From Eucriotettix oculatus (lineage: Eukaryota; Arthropoda; Insecta; Orthoptera; Tetrigidae), in NCBI GenBank assembly GCA_034510155.1, contig CM067376.1, forward strand, positions 223,655,810-223,719,809: 64,000 nt of DNA, given 5' to 3'. Under the pieces are notes generated by a model, which worked only from the letters and a program-made list of their open reading frames with translations, was not told the origin of the DNA and made no database searches. Both the position numbers and the translations under genes were made by a program. This document shows positions 23,926-35,013 of this stretch, in pieces. Each line of letters opens with the position of its first letter. Position 1 is the stretch's first letter.

Positions 23926-25578
23926 AAATTAAAGTGGATTACTTATTTACACCATATCTTAGTATTTTCAACTATATAAAGTACAAATATTAATTCAAAT
24001 GGGAATATTTAAAAAAGTGAGCGTTTTTCGAAATGAGTATTACGAGTTGGATGAGAAGGTATATCAGCCTATTTATAAATTAAATGTTAAAAATTACATA
24101 ATTTGGAGCAAGTTTTGAGACTAGTTACTCAGCTGTGGAAAATCTATATGCTAAAATATTTTTTAACTAGATAGAAAAATAACCATACTAAGAATTGCTT
24201 AAATAGAAAAGCTAATTACTCACACTGAATGCAAATTGTTTTTTCTTGGCTCTAAAATTCTGATATGGTATTTTATACATTCTTGGGCCGATTGGACTTT
24301 AAAAATGAAACACTATCTCATTAACTTATTGAAATGTCACCTTTTTTAATTCATCATAAAACATTACAATACGTTATTTATGCATTTTGATAGAAAACTA
24401 ATTATACAAATTGAAACTACGAAAATATATCTTTTAAACTTTCGACGCGAAGATTTTGATTGAAAATAAATATTTAATATCTTTTAAACTATTTCTTTAT
24501 GTGTTTTGAAAACATTAGGTTTTATTCACTTCTTTAAAAAAATTCTGACTGACTATAAAAAATTTTTGAGAATGGCAGAAACTCCGTACCGAAAGTTTAA
24601 ATAAACATTACTGTACCATATAATATAGAATATTTTACAGATTCATGAACGCGCGACTTATTCAGCGTGATTAAATAATTAATACTAAATGGACCTGACT
24701 GAGATAAGTCCGGTATTCAATCGAATAATGAACTATGAAAATTAAAATTCATTTGAAAAAGTAAGGTTTATGAATTTTAATTTAATAGTAATGACACGGC
24801 TATTTGCCCGTTCAAGTATATTAAAAATCGATGATTTAGTTTAGATTTATTATTATTCAATCCATTAGTCCTCGGTTGAGGAAATAGGATACGTCAAATA
24901 TACTATTACAAGAAATATACAAAATTTTATAATTAAGAAGTGAAGGACAAAAAGCGGAAAGATAAAATTCAATCTTCAATTTTCAGTCGAAACCAGATAG
25001 TACGCTAAAAAGAGAATCAAATTCTGAACAAGTTTCCTTCTAACACAAGTTAGTATTGGAGCGATCCAAAGTCAACTGTATACAATGAGATAGATGGCCC
25101 TCACTCGTCAACAATTCAGCGTACATTGTTATCCCTACGTACTTACGCAATACTTCGCTAGCGTCAATAAAACAAGATATACGACTTCATTTAACTCAGG
25201 AATCTTAAGAAACAGAGTGGACTAATTAAAAACTTTAAATTCCCTTTAAGAGCCATTAGCGTAAGATGCTAATGTTGCATCAAAACGTCGGCCTATCTAA
25301 ATTATATTACAAAAAACATTATTTTCCGAATTCAGATCCTAGGAAAAACTATTTCCATTCTCCTCCAACATTTTCGAATAGAAAATTATATATTTTTAGC
25401 ATTTTAATTGCGAAATATGCTGATATAACTGCGCATCCAACTCGTAATACTGACTTCGAAACATATTCACTTTTTTTAATATTCCCATTTGAATTAATAT
25501 TTGTACCTTACATATTTGAAAATACTAAGATTTGGTGTAAGTAAATAATCCACTTTAATTTGTCTGTTGCTGCTTTAA
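23920..25578. mobile_element. Fold-back element with about 190-nt inverted arms
   Basis: The left arm (23,920-24,110) begins GCAACAGACAAATTAAAGTG. The right arm (25,385-25,578) is its imperfect inverted copy, ending with the complement of the same phrase. Further matches include ACACCATATCTTAGTATTTTC / ACACCAAATCTTAGTATTTTC and ATTACGAGTTGGATG. The AT-rich centre has no ORF of note. Confidence 0.7.
24100..24220 (-). repeat. Short inverted copy of part of family E
   Basis: About 112 nt (containing TTTTGAGACTAGTTACTCAG and AACCATACTAAGAATTGCTT) is close to identical, in reverse orientation, to 22,680-22,795. It lies inside the fold-back element. Confidence 0.75.
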
Positions 25579-25579
25579 G

Positions 25580-26320
25580 AATGATTTTAGCAGACTCAAA
25601 AAGCAAGGATATCCTTAAGGATTTCCTGAAGTACCACAACTTTGGCTTGTAAACAGTGGCAGCAGATGCCCCTGATTTCATCGACTCCTTCATTTTTTAA
25701 TTTCTCTTCAGAAAACACTTTTCAAATTATTAATTTTTCATAATAACGTCATCTTTTGAGGCGTAGTTTTGTCTTTCATTTTAGCTAAGAACTTCGCTCC
25801 ATCATGATAATCTTTTGAGCATGTCTCGTCTTCATAAAGTTTAATAAACTCGGTTAAATATTCCCTAGGTCACATTTTCCATATTGAACAGAAACCTCAA
25901 AGTTTTAGTACTTGAGTACACGGTACACACGCTGCCTAAACAATGCTCAATTCCGGCCTTGACGACAAGTGGGAATTGTTGTTCAAGTCGGTTCCGAAAA
26001 CTGTACAGTCCACAACCCGCCTCAAGGCTTTCCCACAAACTTATGGAAAATCCTCAAGGATTTCCTCCACGTGCCTTTATATATATATCCCCCCCTTGGA
26101 TATGCTCAATTCGCTAGTATATTTTATTGCGTTATGGTTGTCATGAAGAATAAATCTGAAAGAAGTTGTGACAGTTCTTACTATCATTTGACAACTTATT
26201 CTTCCAAAAAGGACTTGAAGTTTCTGACCGAGTACAGTGCTGAAGATCAAAAACTTACAGTCGAAACTTTCGTTTCAACATCTCTGAAAAATATTTCAGT
26301 GCTTGATATAAACATTTACA
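25580..26320 (+). other. Unrecognised, with repeated ORF fragment
   Basis: Includes AATCCTCAAGGATTTCCTCC near 26,050, which also occurs inverted near 23,310, and the segment ASIFYCVMVVMKNKSERS, which is related to the minus-strand ORF at 14.6 kb. The overlapping ORFs at 25,884-26,460 share no known domain. Confidence 0.35.
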
Positions 26321-26324
26321 AATT

Positions 26325-26790
26325 ACTTTTGCGTATAGATGTTTTGTTGGCCTCCAAACTGAAGTCCGAATTTGCCACGACAAAATTTTGTGGTGACTTT
26401 GGAAGTGATACGGTAACGTCTGGGTTTTTATCAGAGCTTAATCAAATGGGTTTTATTTAATTTTATATAATTGAATTGAATACTAAATAATCATAGTTTA
26501 ATTATTTGAATACGTTAATGAGGTCCTCTATTAATTTATTACAAAATTTAGGGGATATTTACAAAGTTATTTATTTTGTACTCACTCAAGGGAAAACTTA
26601 GCAAAGTTTTAGACTCAATTTGGGGTAGAAGGTGTGCCGATAAGCTAAATTTCGCTATTATCTAGCCACTAGAAGTAATGTGACCCGAGATCAAACTTTG
26701 CCCCTTTAGAGTCCGTCGCGCATACCGCAGCAACACACGTTAGCTCTAGAGGTCCATAGCTGTTCTAAATCGGCAGATCCCATCATAAGA
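26325..26790 (+). repeat. Family E repeat, fragmentary copy
   Basis: Has TTGCCACGACAAAATTTTGT and GGTGACTTTGG near 26,370-26,400, then after unrelated sequence GGTGTGCCGATAAGCTAAAT and GAGATCAAACTTTGCCCC at 26,630-26,700. Confidence 0.6.
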
Positions 26791-26799
26791 ATACATGTT

Positions 26800-27440
26800 T
26801 CGTGTACAGGAAAGCCTTCTCTTTGTAATGGTATCATTTACTAAACAGTTGGGAGTGACGTATTTTGAGATATTTTAGCCTGAAATTTGGCTAATTTTAT
26901 ATGTAAAATCTTTTAGGGTAACTTTCATGAGGAATATCTCAAGACGTATGAGTATAAAAGTTTTACTGTTTCTGCACGTCTTAATATGGTGCTTTATCTC
27001 CTCAGTTGTAAAATATAGTGAGTGGCATATAGATCTTTTGCTGCTGAGTAATTAGCCTCCAGAATGTCGTAAAAATATCCCGCGACAAAATTTTGTGGCA
27101 ACTTTGGCTTGAACAGATATCAGAAGAACGGCCAGCTGTACTACTATTTCGATCATACACTACATTCTGTATTATCAGTTGTGCCGATAAGCCAAATTTC
27201 ACACTTATCTGCCCCCTTGAATCGATTTGACAAGGGAACAAAGTTGTCCATTTTATCGGGGCGTGCGCGTTAACGCGGTGACAATCCATTGAATATGGGC
27301 TTGTAAATCTGAACCAGTGCACAATTAACTCTAATATTTTGCACAGTTTCAGTTGGGCTCTGGGTTTACTTCTTCACAAAATTTCATGAGATTGTAGAAG
27401 GTCGAGTGGGAATCCTTTGGTGATTTGGCTTGGAATGACT
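26800..27440 (+). repeat. Family E repeat, best full copy
   Basis: Runs from TTGTAATGGTATCATTTACT through ATAGATCTTTTGCTGCTGAG, GGCTTGAACAGATATCAGAA, TGTGCCGATAAGCCAAATTT and CAGTTGGGCTCTGGGTTTAC to GGTGATTTGGCTTGGAATGA. The latter matches the TTCCATGTC tip of other copies in inverted form. Its end lies 40 nt before a family H MITE. Confidence 0.78.
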
Positions 27441-27479
27441 TGGAAGATGCGAGCCACGCACCACACTGAAACTTTCTTA

Positions 27480-28577
27480 GGTTGGATTTACACGGGCAGT
27501 GATGGCTGCCGGAAAACGAAGGGCACTGATGTCAGTGGCGGTGTCAACATACGTCAGTGCTGCACTGACAACTGCAAATCCATCGCAGACACGAGAGCAC
27601 TGCCTCACTTTTCTTGGAGCGTGTCAACAGTATGTCAGTCATGACTGACGTTCTCCCTCCACCGAACTAGACGCTGCCTTCGTGGGAGGCCAGTTAGTGG
27701 CAGTTACGGTTGTCAATTATCGATTGTGAAGACTATCGATTGCGCGATGGTAAACAGTTTGTATTTTGCATTTTCAATACGCGTGCAGTTTGGTATAGTG
27801 TGCGATTGGAGTAAGTGAATCTTTATTGTGAACAGCGGCTAGAATTTTGGTTCAGAAAGCATTTAGTATAGAGTTCATTTGTTGCACCTAATCGCCTATA
27901 AAATTTTAGGTTAACTTTCCAAAACTAATTATTGTCCACCCTCGAACGGCACAAACTTTAACTGAAAAAAAATACGCAAAAGAATGATGTATAACTATAA
28001 ACATACTACTATCACAGGTAATGAAAATAGTTCATTTCGTTTTGTTCAGTAATTGACAAGTAATAGAAACCGACACAATTAAACCCTGAAAACCAGATTC
28101 AAAGTACATCGGTTGTTTTTATTACTGCTTGATTTCTGTAGTAATAATATAAAGCAATTTTACTAAACAACTGTTTTCATTTTTATGTATCTATTGCACA
28201 GTAGCGTAATAATGAGTTTGACTTTTTCGTGAGAATTTCCCGAACCCTTCCTCGTTACGTTTATTCTATCACAAATACAAAGTGATTAGTTCCTGTTTAT
28301 TATGGACATAATGCGTACGTGAAAACAAAAAGAGGGAAAATATTCAACTTGATATAAACAATATATCGACACTATGCAACATCAACATTCCAACCGGTGG
28401 TAGTTGCCAAGATATAGCAGAGAAGTATAAACATGCATCAGAGTTCTCTGCTTGTTTTGTAATGAGGGTACTTGCACAGAATTGTCAGTGAAGAAGTTAT
28501 CTGCCCAAGATGTAAACGGTAGGCAGTGCACAGCCAACTCAAATTCGACGAACATCACTTCCCGTGTAAACCTAACT
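27480..28577 (-). mobile_element. PIF/Harbinger-like MITE (family H, copy 4), TTA target duplication
   Basis: A 1,098-nt element in opposite orientation to copies 1-3. The left tip is GGTTGGATTTACACGGGCAG and the inverted right tip is AAGTTAGGTTTACACGGGAA. TTA occurs at 27,477-27,479 and 28,578-28,580. The body matches copy 3 throughout. The 75-codon ORF at its left end has no transposase motif. Confidence 0.82.
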
Positions 28578-28779
28578 TTAGTAAACTAGGCAATAGGCAG
28601 ATAAATCGCAACTTTTTGGGGAATTTAATCAACGAGTATACATCTAATTAAAAACTTTATTCCTCTTCCTTTTCTTCCACTTTCTATGTTTTCCTTTTTT
28701 TAATGGGACCGGAGTTCAGTATGGATGACTATCCATTACCTTCAATCATTGAAAAACAAAACATTGCCTAAAATAATTC

Positions 28780-30070
28780 AGAACAATTTTAACTGAACAT
28801 TTATTGCGCAATAATAAGGGCCGAGACCTCAATAATATTGAGAAATGGTTAATATATTTCCAAACTTTTTGAAATCACGCAATATTTTCAACGCCCATGT
28901 TATTGCGCAATAAATCTTCCCCACACGGTCAATATTACTGTACAATAATACATAATAATAATGTATTTGCCACTGTGAGGAGGCACACTATACGATTTTA
29001 CGTATGCGATAAATCGCAACCTCTTAGCAAAGCATTGAACCTTAAGGAGGCCGGCTACACTATGCGATTATTCGAGACCGGCGAACGCAGCAACTTGCGT
29101 GTTAGTTTTTTCGCTGCGTTCATAACGCAATCCACGTTTAGTCATTGAGCCGGCCACACTGCAATAATTCGCAGTTTTGCTTTCTCCCACTAGTGTATAA
29201 CAGATCACTGTTACCGGGTTCTTATAGTTTTCTGCGACAATGCTAATATGTCAATTCAGTGATTCCCAAACTCGCGACGTCTCAACAATATTACATTAGA
29301 CTCGTTCAGTCAAGTAAAATGTTTCAGAGCATAATTCAAAATCCCTTGAATTGTGTTCGCGGTTCGTTTCGATACAAAATAAATTAAAATTATATATCAT
29401 TTGTACAGTATACTAATATCCAGTTTAATTAATTGTTTTAATTATGCCTCTTCAAAAATTGCTTGTGAATTTAAAATACCGTTCTCATTAAACTTTGTAT
29501 TATTAAAGCAACCTAACCGCAATGTCTGCAGGCTTCAAATGAGTTGACGAGTCCAAATTTTTTGTTTGGGGCGTCACGGAATATTAGTGATTTATTAAAG
29601 GGCGTCGGAAGCAAAAAGGTTTGGGAGCTGCTGCTGTGTTAATCAATAAAGTAAGTATTCGTCCCCCTCTTTCGGATAAAACTAGTCAAGAGTTCAGCGA
29701 TAGTAATTTGAAATGTAAATTATGGAGTGAAGTTGGGACAGACTGACGAACGACAAAAAAATTGAACAAACATGTACTTCTTTGCTATATCATCTCAAAT
29801 TATATGATACAAGCCCTTCAAATGATGAAACACTTATTCTAAAATAATAAAAAATTTAGAATGCACGCCGAGTCTTTATTTCTTCTTTTCCACTTACAGC
29901 GATTGTAAGCAGTAAATCATCCTTACTGATCGAAGTCATTATGCTAACTGCGAACTACGATAAGGGTCCAGAGTGGGGTGGATATCACATGCGATTTCTC
30001 ACACCAAATGGCCATCTTATAAAAACGCATGCGATTTTTCGGATGCATAAAATCAGCGTGGTCGGGGCTT
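28780..30070. repeat. Candidate transposon debris with GGCCGGC..ACACTGCGAT-type ends
   Basis: Related phrases recur: GGAGGCACACTATACGATTT (28,978), GGAGGCCGGCTACACTATGC (29,047), AGCCGGCCACACTGCAATAA (29,147) and, inverted near 30,060, GCCCCGACCACGCTGATTTT with GAAAAATCGCATGCG. They look like decayed inverted termini of one DNA-transposon family, but element borders are unclear. Confidence 0.4.
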
Positions 30071-30234
30071 AAGCGGAAAGAACCGGGACAGTCACGTGTT
30101 CATTGTTGAGATCGGGTGGAGGAGTGGAGTGCACAGTTCCGGCACGGAAAGAATCGTATGCCACTGGATCGTTTATGTCTTTTACCAAAGCAAGGGCATG
30201 TCCAAGGAGACGACACGGACAAGTTGAAATGTAG

Positions 30235-30732
30235 ACGGTAGCAGAGGCATGGTCTGCAAGTATTTCTCCCCAGATTGACTGTGGGGTTCGCCAGCCCTAT
30301 GAATGCCTCGTACTCTCTGGCCTTTTCAAGGTTCTCACAAGCCGAGGCACCTTCGCCTGTTTTAGGAGGTGTATGCATTTCGTCCACTGATCCCAATGGA
30401 TCAGTCGGCTAACTGCATTATAAAACTAGTGGAGATCAGAAGGGAATGCTGCGACCCCACATCAAACTCATCTCCTGTCATTCGGAAGGGCGTGCGAATA
30501 GTACTCCAATAGCCCGACGTACCTGTTGTAGGTTTCTATGGTTTTCCCTGCATCACTTTAGGTGAAACACAGGGTAGGATCCTTAAACCACAGCCCGGGG
30601 ACCCTGGTCAACCCTTGCTCTCCCTTCCAAACCCCATCTTTCAATACATTTCCTATGCTATTAAAGGGGAGTTGCCTGTTTGAGGATCACCCTCATGTAG
30701 ATAGTAATCGAAAAATTAAAATAAAAAAAAAA
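30235..30732 (+). mobile_element. Family D retroposon with A-rich tail
   Basis: Matches D through ATGAATGCCTCGTACTCTCT, GATCCCAATGGATCAGTCGG, GAATGCTGCGACCCCACATC and GGTGAAACACAGGGTAGGAT, and ends in a run of A. Diverged from the copies at 46.7 and 57.1 kb. Confidence 0.8.
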
Positions 30733-30734
30733 CA

Positions 30735-33700
30735 CTCGGGATGCACACATTTAGGTGTATGAATGAGAAAACAGTCTGTCGAAAATCTGGCTATTGATAA
30801 TCCTTTCCATCCATTTTCAGATATGGAATACGAGACGCATTTTAATGAGTTGGAACGCCGTTTTCCAGGATCTTTTATTAATTAAAGTTCCGTTTAACTG
30901 TGTTATTTAGTTGAAATAAAATTTTGTAGAACTGTTTTACTTATTTTGTTCAAATAAAATTTCATTTGTGTTAAATTTTACTTCTTTAAAGGACGGGAGA
31001 GTTCCAGAATAGCAATACAAGAGCAATTTCTTTTTTCAGAGACAGGTGAAGATGTCTATTTTCTTGTCCAAACTTATTCTTTTAATAGAAATTCTCGTTT
31101 AGTGTTGTAATTCCAATTATAAATTTAATTTTCTTGTATTATGAGTGCATTTCTTATGTATTTTTATTTTCCGATAAGAAGTTTTGACATATGGAATACG
31201 TGTATGCGCTGTAGATGAGTTCTAATTCTGAAAAGAATTTTTTCGTCTTGTTCTGGAATCTGGCGTAAAGAACAGTAGAAGGTGTGATGATCTGTTCAAC
31301 ATATGCAGCATATACAACCTTAAATATACGCCATTTTCGAAAAATCGATCAACGTCATGTTCGGAGGTTGCTGAATTTTCGATAGCCTAACTGTAAAACA
31401 AAAAAGTAAAGAACCATGGCCAACTACAAAACATGAAAATGTTACATGATGTTGTGTTGACTGTAATTGGAATTAGTAATACTGTATCTGCAAGTTCTAT
31501 CGACACAACATAAATATTGAAAAGTTGTATTTCTAATCAGTACCCTATAAATTTTAGAATAATAATAATAATAATAATAAAACTACACTACGTATACTGT
31601 GTGAATAAAAAATTTCCTGCGAACTCAAACGTATTTATTTTGCATTATCTCGTCCTGGGAGAACAACCGAAGCAAAATACGATTGAAGTATGGTAAATGA
31701 TTGAATTCGGATCACGCAGCTACTCACCAGCTGCACGTCACAACAGTCTTACTCCTAATATGTCAATCATTTTCCCGATCTTTATTTTCAAAAGTGTGGT
31801 TAAAATAAACAAAAATTATATGTTGTGACTCGTAATTGAAAAGTGTGGCTTAAATGAAGGAAAATCCTTTGATATAGACGAGTAGGTGCAACTTCCGAAC
31901 TCTACCCGATTATTTGCTTGTGATAAAGCGTGCACGTACCGCTCAATATAGCCGTCCCATTACACCTGAAGATGTGATATTCTATCTGAAACGCTAATGA
32001 ATAGTCGCATGGTAAATAAGTTTGTCGAATTTAATAGCTGCTCACACACAATTCGACTCTTATCTTTACTTGATAATTTTAGTTTTTTTAAGATAAGTGC
32101 ATGTATTAAAATGAATTGAAAACGTCAGATCCATAGTGCAGCAGATTTCCGATAACGTTACTTTCACCAATTGTTAGAATGCAATATAGAATGTTGGTAC
32201 CTCTCCAGGACGGGTCAAACACCTCTTATAAAAATGGGTTACCGTTGAAATCCGGTTCAGACAGTTTTCGCAATTATTCTTTGCTCAATGCTATTATTTA
32301 TTCTTACCTTTCAACTGCGCCCGTATGAAAAGAAAAAATCGTTACGTACTCCGTCACTTTTAGTAACAAGCAGTTGTAGTGGGGGTGAAGATGGCGTTTA
32401 AAAGCAGAGTTGCTTCCGGAAATAAATGGGGTTTTCGTCGTGGTTTAACCCAGAGATTGATTGGTTTCAGTGACTAAAAAGAAAACCGTCGTGTGCACGT
32501 ATCGTATACGATAGCGAAGTGTATGTTTTCAGCGTTGTGATTCGTGTTTAATTTGTAACAGAAAAGGGCAGATTGGATGTTACTAATTCGTCTGAAATAA
32601 AAAAAATTGTCGGATAGTGTTCGAGTTATTTTCAAATAGAATAATTTATCTTTTGTCAGTTACAATATCTATTTCAATTTTAGTGTGGTTTATACCAATT
32701 TCTTTTGTCGCCTACTGAACTCGGGAGTCATAACCAACGATTTATTATGACAATATGTCATATAACTGTGCTGTATTTAATAAAAAGTTAAATGTTTAAT
32801 AAAAGCTTATTATTTTAAAATTGGTTTTAGTTTTATAATTAACATTTTCAACTCTGGTTTCAGGGAAACTTAACACAAAACTTGTGTTAAAATTGGAGGG
32901 GTATGTTACTTGCTCTTGATAAATTGTTTGGTTAGTATTCTTAGGGTTAATTTAATCTGGGGCTGACTTCGCTAGTATGTTTGTGGGTAACATGTCTATT
33001 CAAGAAATACAGAAAACAGAGTTTAACTTTGTGAGATACACTCTATTGTTATTGCCCTTAATATCTTAAACTGTGGAATACACTACTATTGAATTTATTT
33101 GTTTTTCATGAGATGTTTGTAATAAAATATATTAGTTACTTTAAGATAAACAACTTTTTACTTAACATTAACTAGAAAGTTGTTAGCATCATTACAGTTT
33201 TATTTTTACGAGTTTGATGTATTGGCCTCGTTAATAAGAAGGGATGAATATTATGTTTATAGAAACATCTTTCGAAAGTGAAACAATCTTACAATAAATA
33301 AAAGGATGGCCAAAAAGTCATTATTAAATATTTTTGGCAGTCTCTTTATTTTTTGTAAATTTTAGTCAGATAAGTATGTGGTATTGAAACAGTCTTATGT
33401 GAAGAATTTAACTATTATAATCCAGATGTAATACAAATCCAATTGTGTTGCAGTTAAAATTATTTGCTCTTATATTTCAAGTTGCTAATATAACTTAAAT
33501 ATCAAAAATACTTGTTTGAACTGAAACATGACATGCACATAAGGTCTACTCTTTTAGTGTGTCAAATATAAATAATAAAATGAAATCTATCCAAGAATAA
33601 TCAATTATTAAATTAATGTATTAAAAATAATGCTCCCACAATAATAGTGCATTTTCATATTAATTGCCAAGAATTTACTACGATGTAATAAAAACAATGG

Positions 33701-34660
33701 GTTCATCTACAGTAGCTAATACTATCACAGGTTCCTAGACAAGTATGAAAACAGTATTTCTCCAGTTTCATTTTAAGGTTTTATGAAATAAATTTCAGTA
33801 AAGAAAAGAATTTGACGTGATTTAATATAAAATTGTAAAGCATACAGTATTTCTTAGTAAACGTGTTGAATAATTATTTACTAGTACATGATATGTTGAA
33901 ATTGGTCAATATTTAATACTCGGAGCTAAATTGATAATTAAACATTTGTCGACAACAAAAAATATGAATTAACAAAATTTAAGAGAAAAAAAGGGTGGGT
34001 CACTAATTAAATAAGTTATATTATAAAAACAAGCATAATATATTTATTGTTCATGTAGTTATTTTAATACCATGTTACATAAGGTACAATTCAGAGTTCT
34101 GGATGGTAACAGAATCCTTATCAATGTAAATACAGAATATGATCAGTTTTCTTAATAATTACATGATAATGTTATTTTAAAGTGTTTGATCCATTTTGCT
34201 CTACTATCTTCTCTGAATCGTGTTGATAAAAATATTTGCAAAACTATACTTATATTAACAAATAATGTTTTAACATGAAAGAAATCACAATAATTGTATA
34301 TTTGTGGTATGCATTTTGGATAAAGGAAAAGGATATAACTGCTACAAATACTGATTTATTGCTGCCCTGTAATTATTATAATTACATATAGTCTATATAA
34401 AGCGGAGACTATAACGTCTCCATTACCACCGTACTAGTGTTGATAAATCATTTAAAGTAAATCTGCCAAGTAAATTAATATTCTTCAGAAAATACAATCT
34501 TTGGTTTCTAAGTAAGTTTTATGTACAAAATATGTCCAAATTTTAAAATGTTATTTCTAATTTTCACATATTCACATCCTAAGATTTATAATAATTTCTA
34601 TAAAAATAAATAAATATACTGTATAAACCTACATTTCCTAAAAAGATCTGGTCATAAAAT
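30735..34660. other. AT-rich stretch downstream of the SLC5 gene, nothing recognised
   Basis: No ORF of note and no match to the repeat families described. It contains an (AAT)n run at 31,558-31,580. The right part (33-34.6 kb) may include distal 3' UTR of the SLC5 gene if a later polyadenylation site is used. Confidence 0.4.
31558..31580. repeat. (AAT)n microsatellite
   Basis: About seven uninterrupted AAT units. Confidence 0.9.
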
Positions 34661-34661
34661 A

Positions 34662-34667
34662 TTTATT
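34662..34667 (-). terminator. Candidate polyadenylation signal of the SLC5 gene
   Basis: AATAAA on the minus strand, about 116 nt past the stop codon and the first such hexamer downstream. Other AATAAA copies occur further on in this AT-rich region, so the true cleavage site is uncertain. Confidence 0.45.
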
Positions 34668-34783
34668 TTCAAACATTCCTGCAGTGACAACTTGTGCTCA
34701 GCAGTCCTAGGAACATTTTTCAAGGATAAACTAAGTACACTTTTAACTGGTTCATAGGTAACCAGACAAATGCCACAACACTG

Positions 34784-35013
34784 TCATACATTACTTTTAC
34801 CATTGACAGATAACTTTGTTATATTAATATCATCGAGTTGACTTTCGTTGGATGCTATTTTATCTGAAGATTTATCACCGATTCTTTCTTCTCCTTTGTG
34901 CTTCTCAAGTGATTTCTCTGAAATGTATTTCCTTGGAGGTCCAGGAAACCATTTACTTATTTTTAGAGCAATTGGATGAATTAATTTTTCATCATAGGCA
35001 TCTTCTTCAGAAG
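34784..35013 (-). CDS. SLC5 gene coding exon 11 (residues 563-638), cytoplasmic tail and stop
   Basis: Encodes a hydrophilic tail. It starts SEEDAYDEKLIHPIALKISK, passes through WFPGPPRKYISEKSLEKHKG and ends NGKSNV followed by TGA at 34786-34784. The acceptor is TTTTAG|CTTC. The last residues S-N-V fit a class I PDZ-ligand pattern (S/T-x-hydrophobic-COOH). The tail is rich in Lys, Glu and Ser and has no further membrane segment. Confidence 0.93.
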
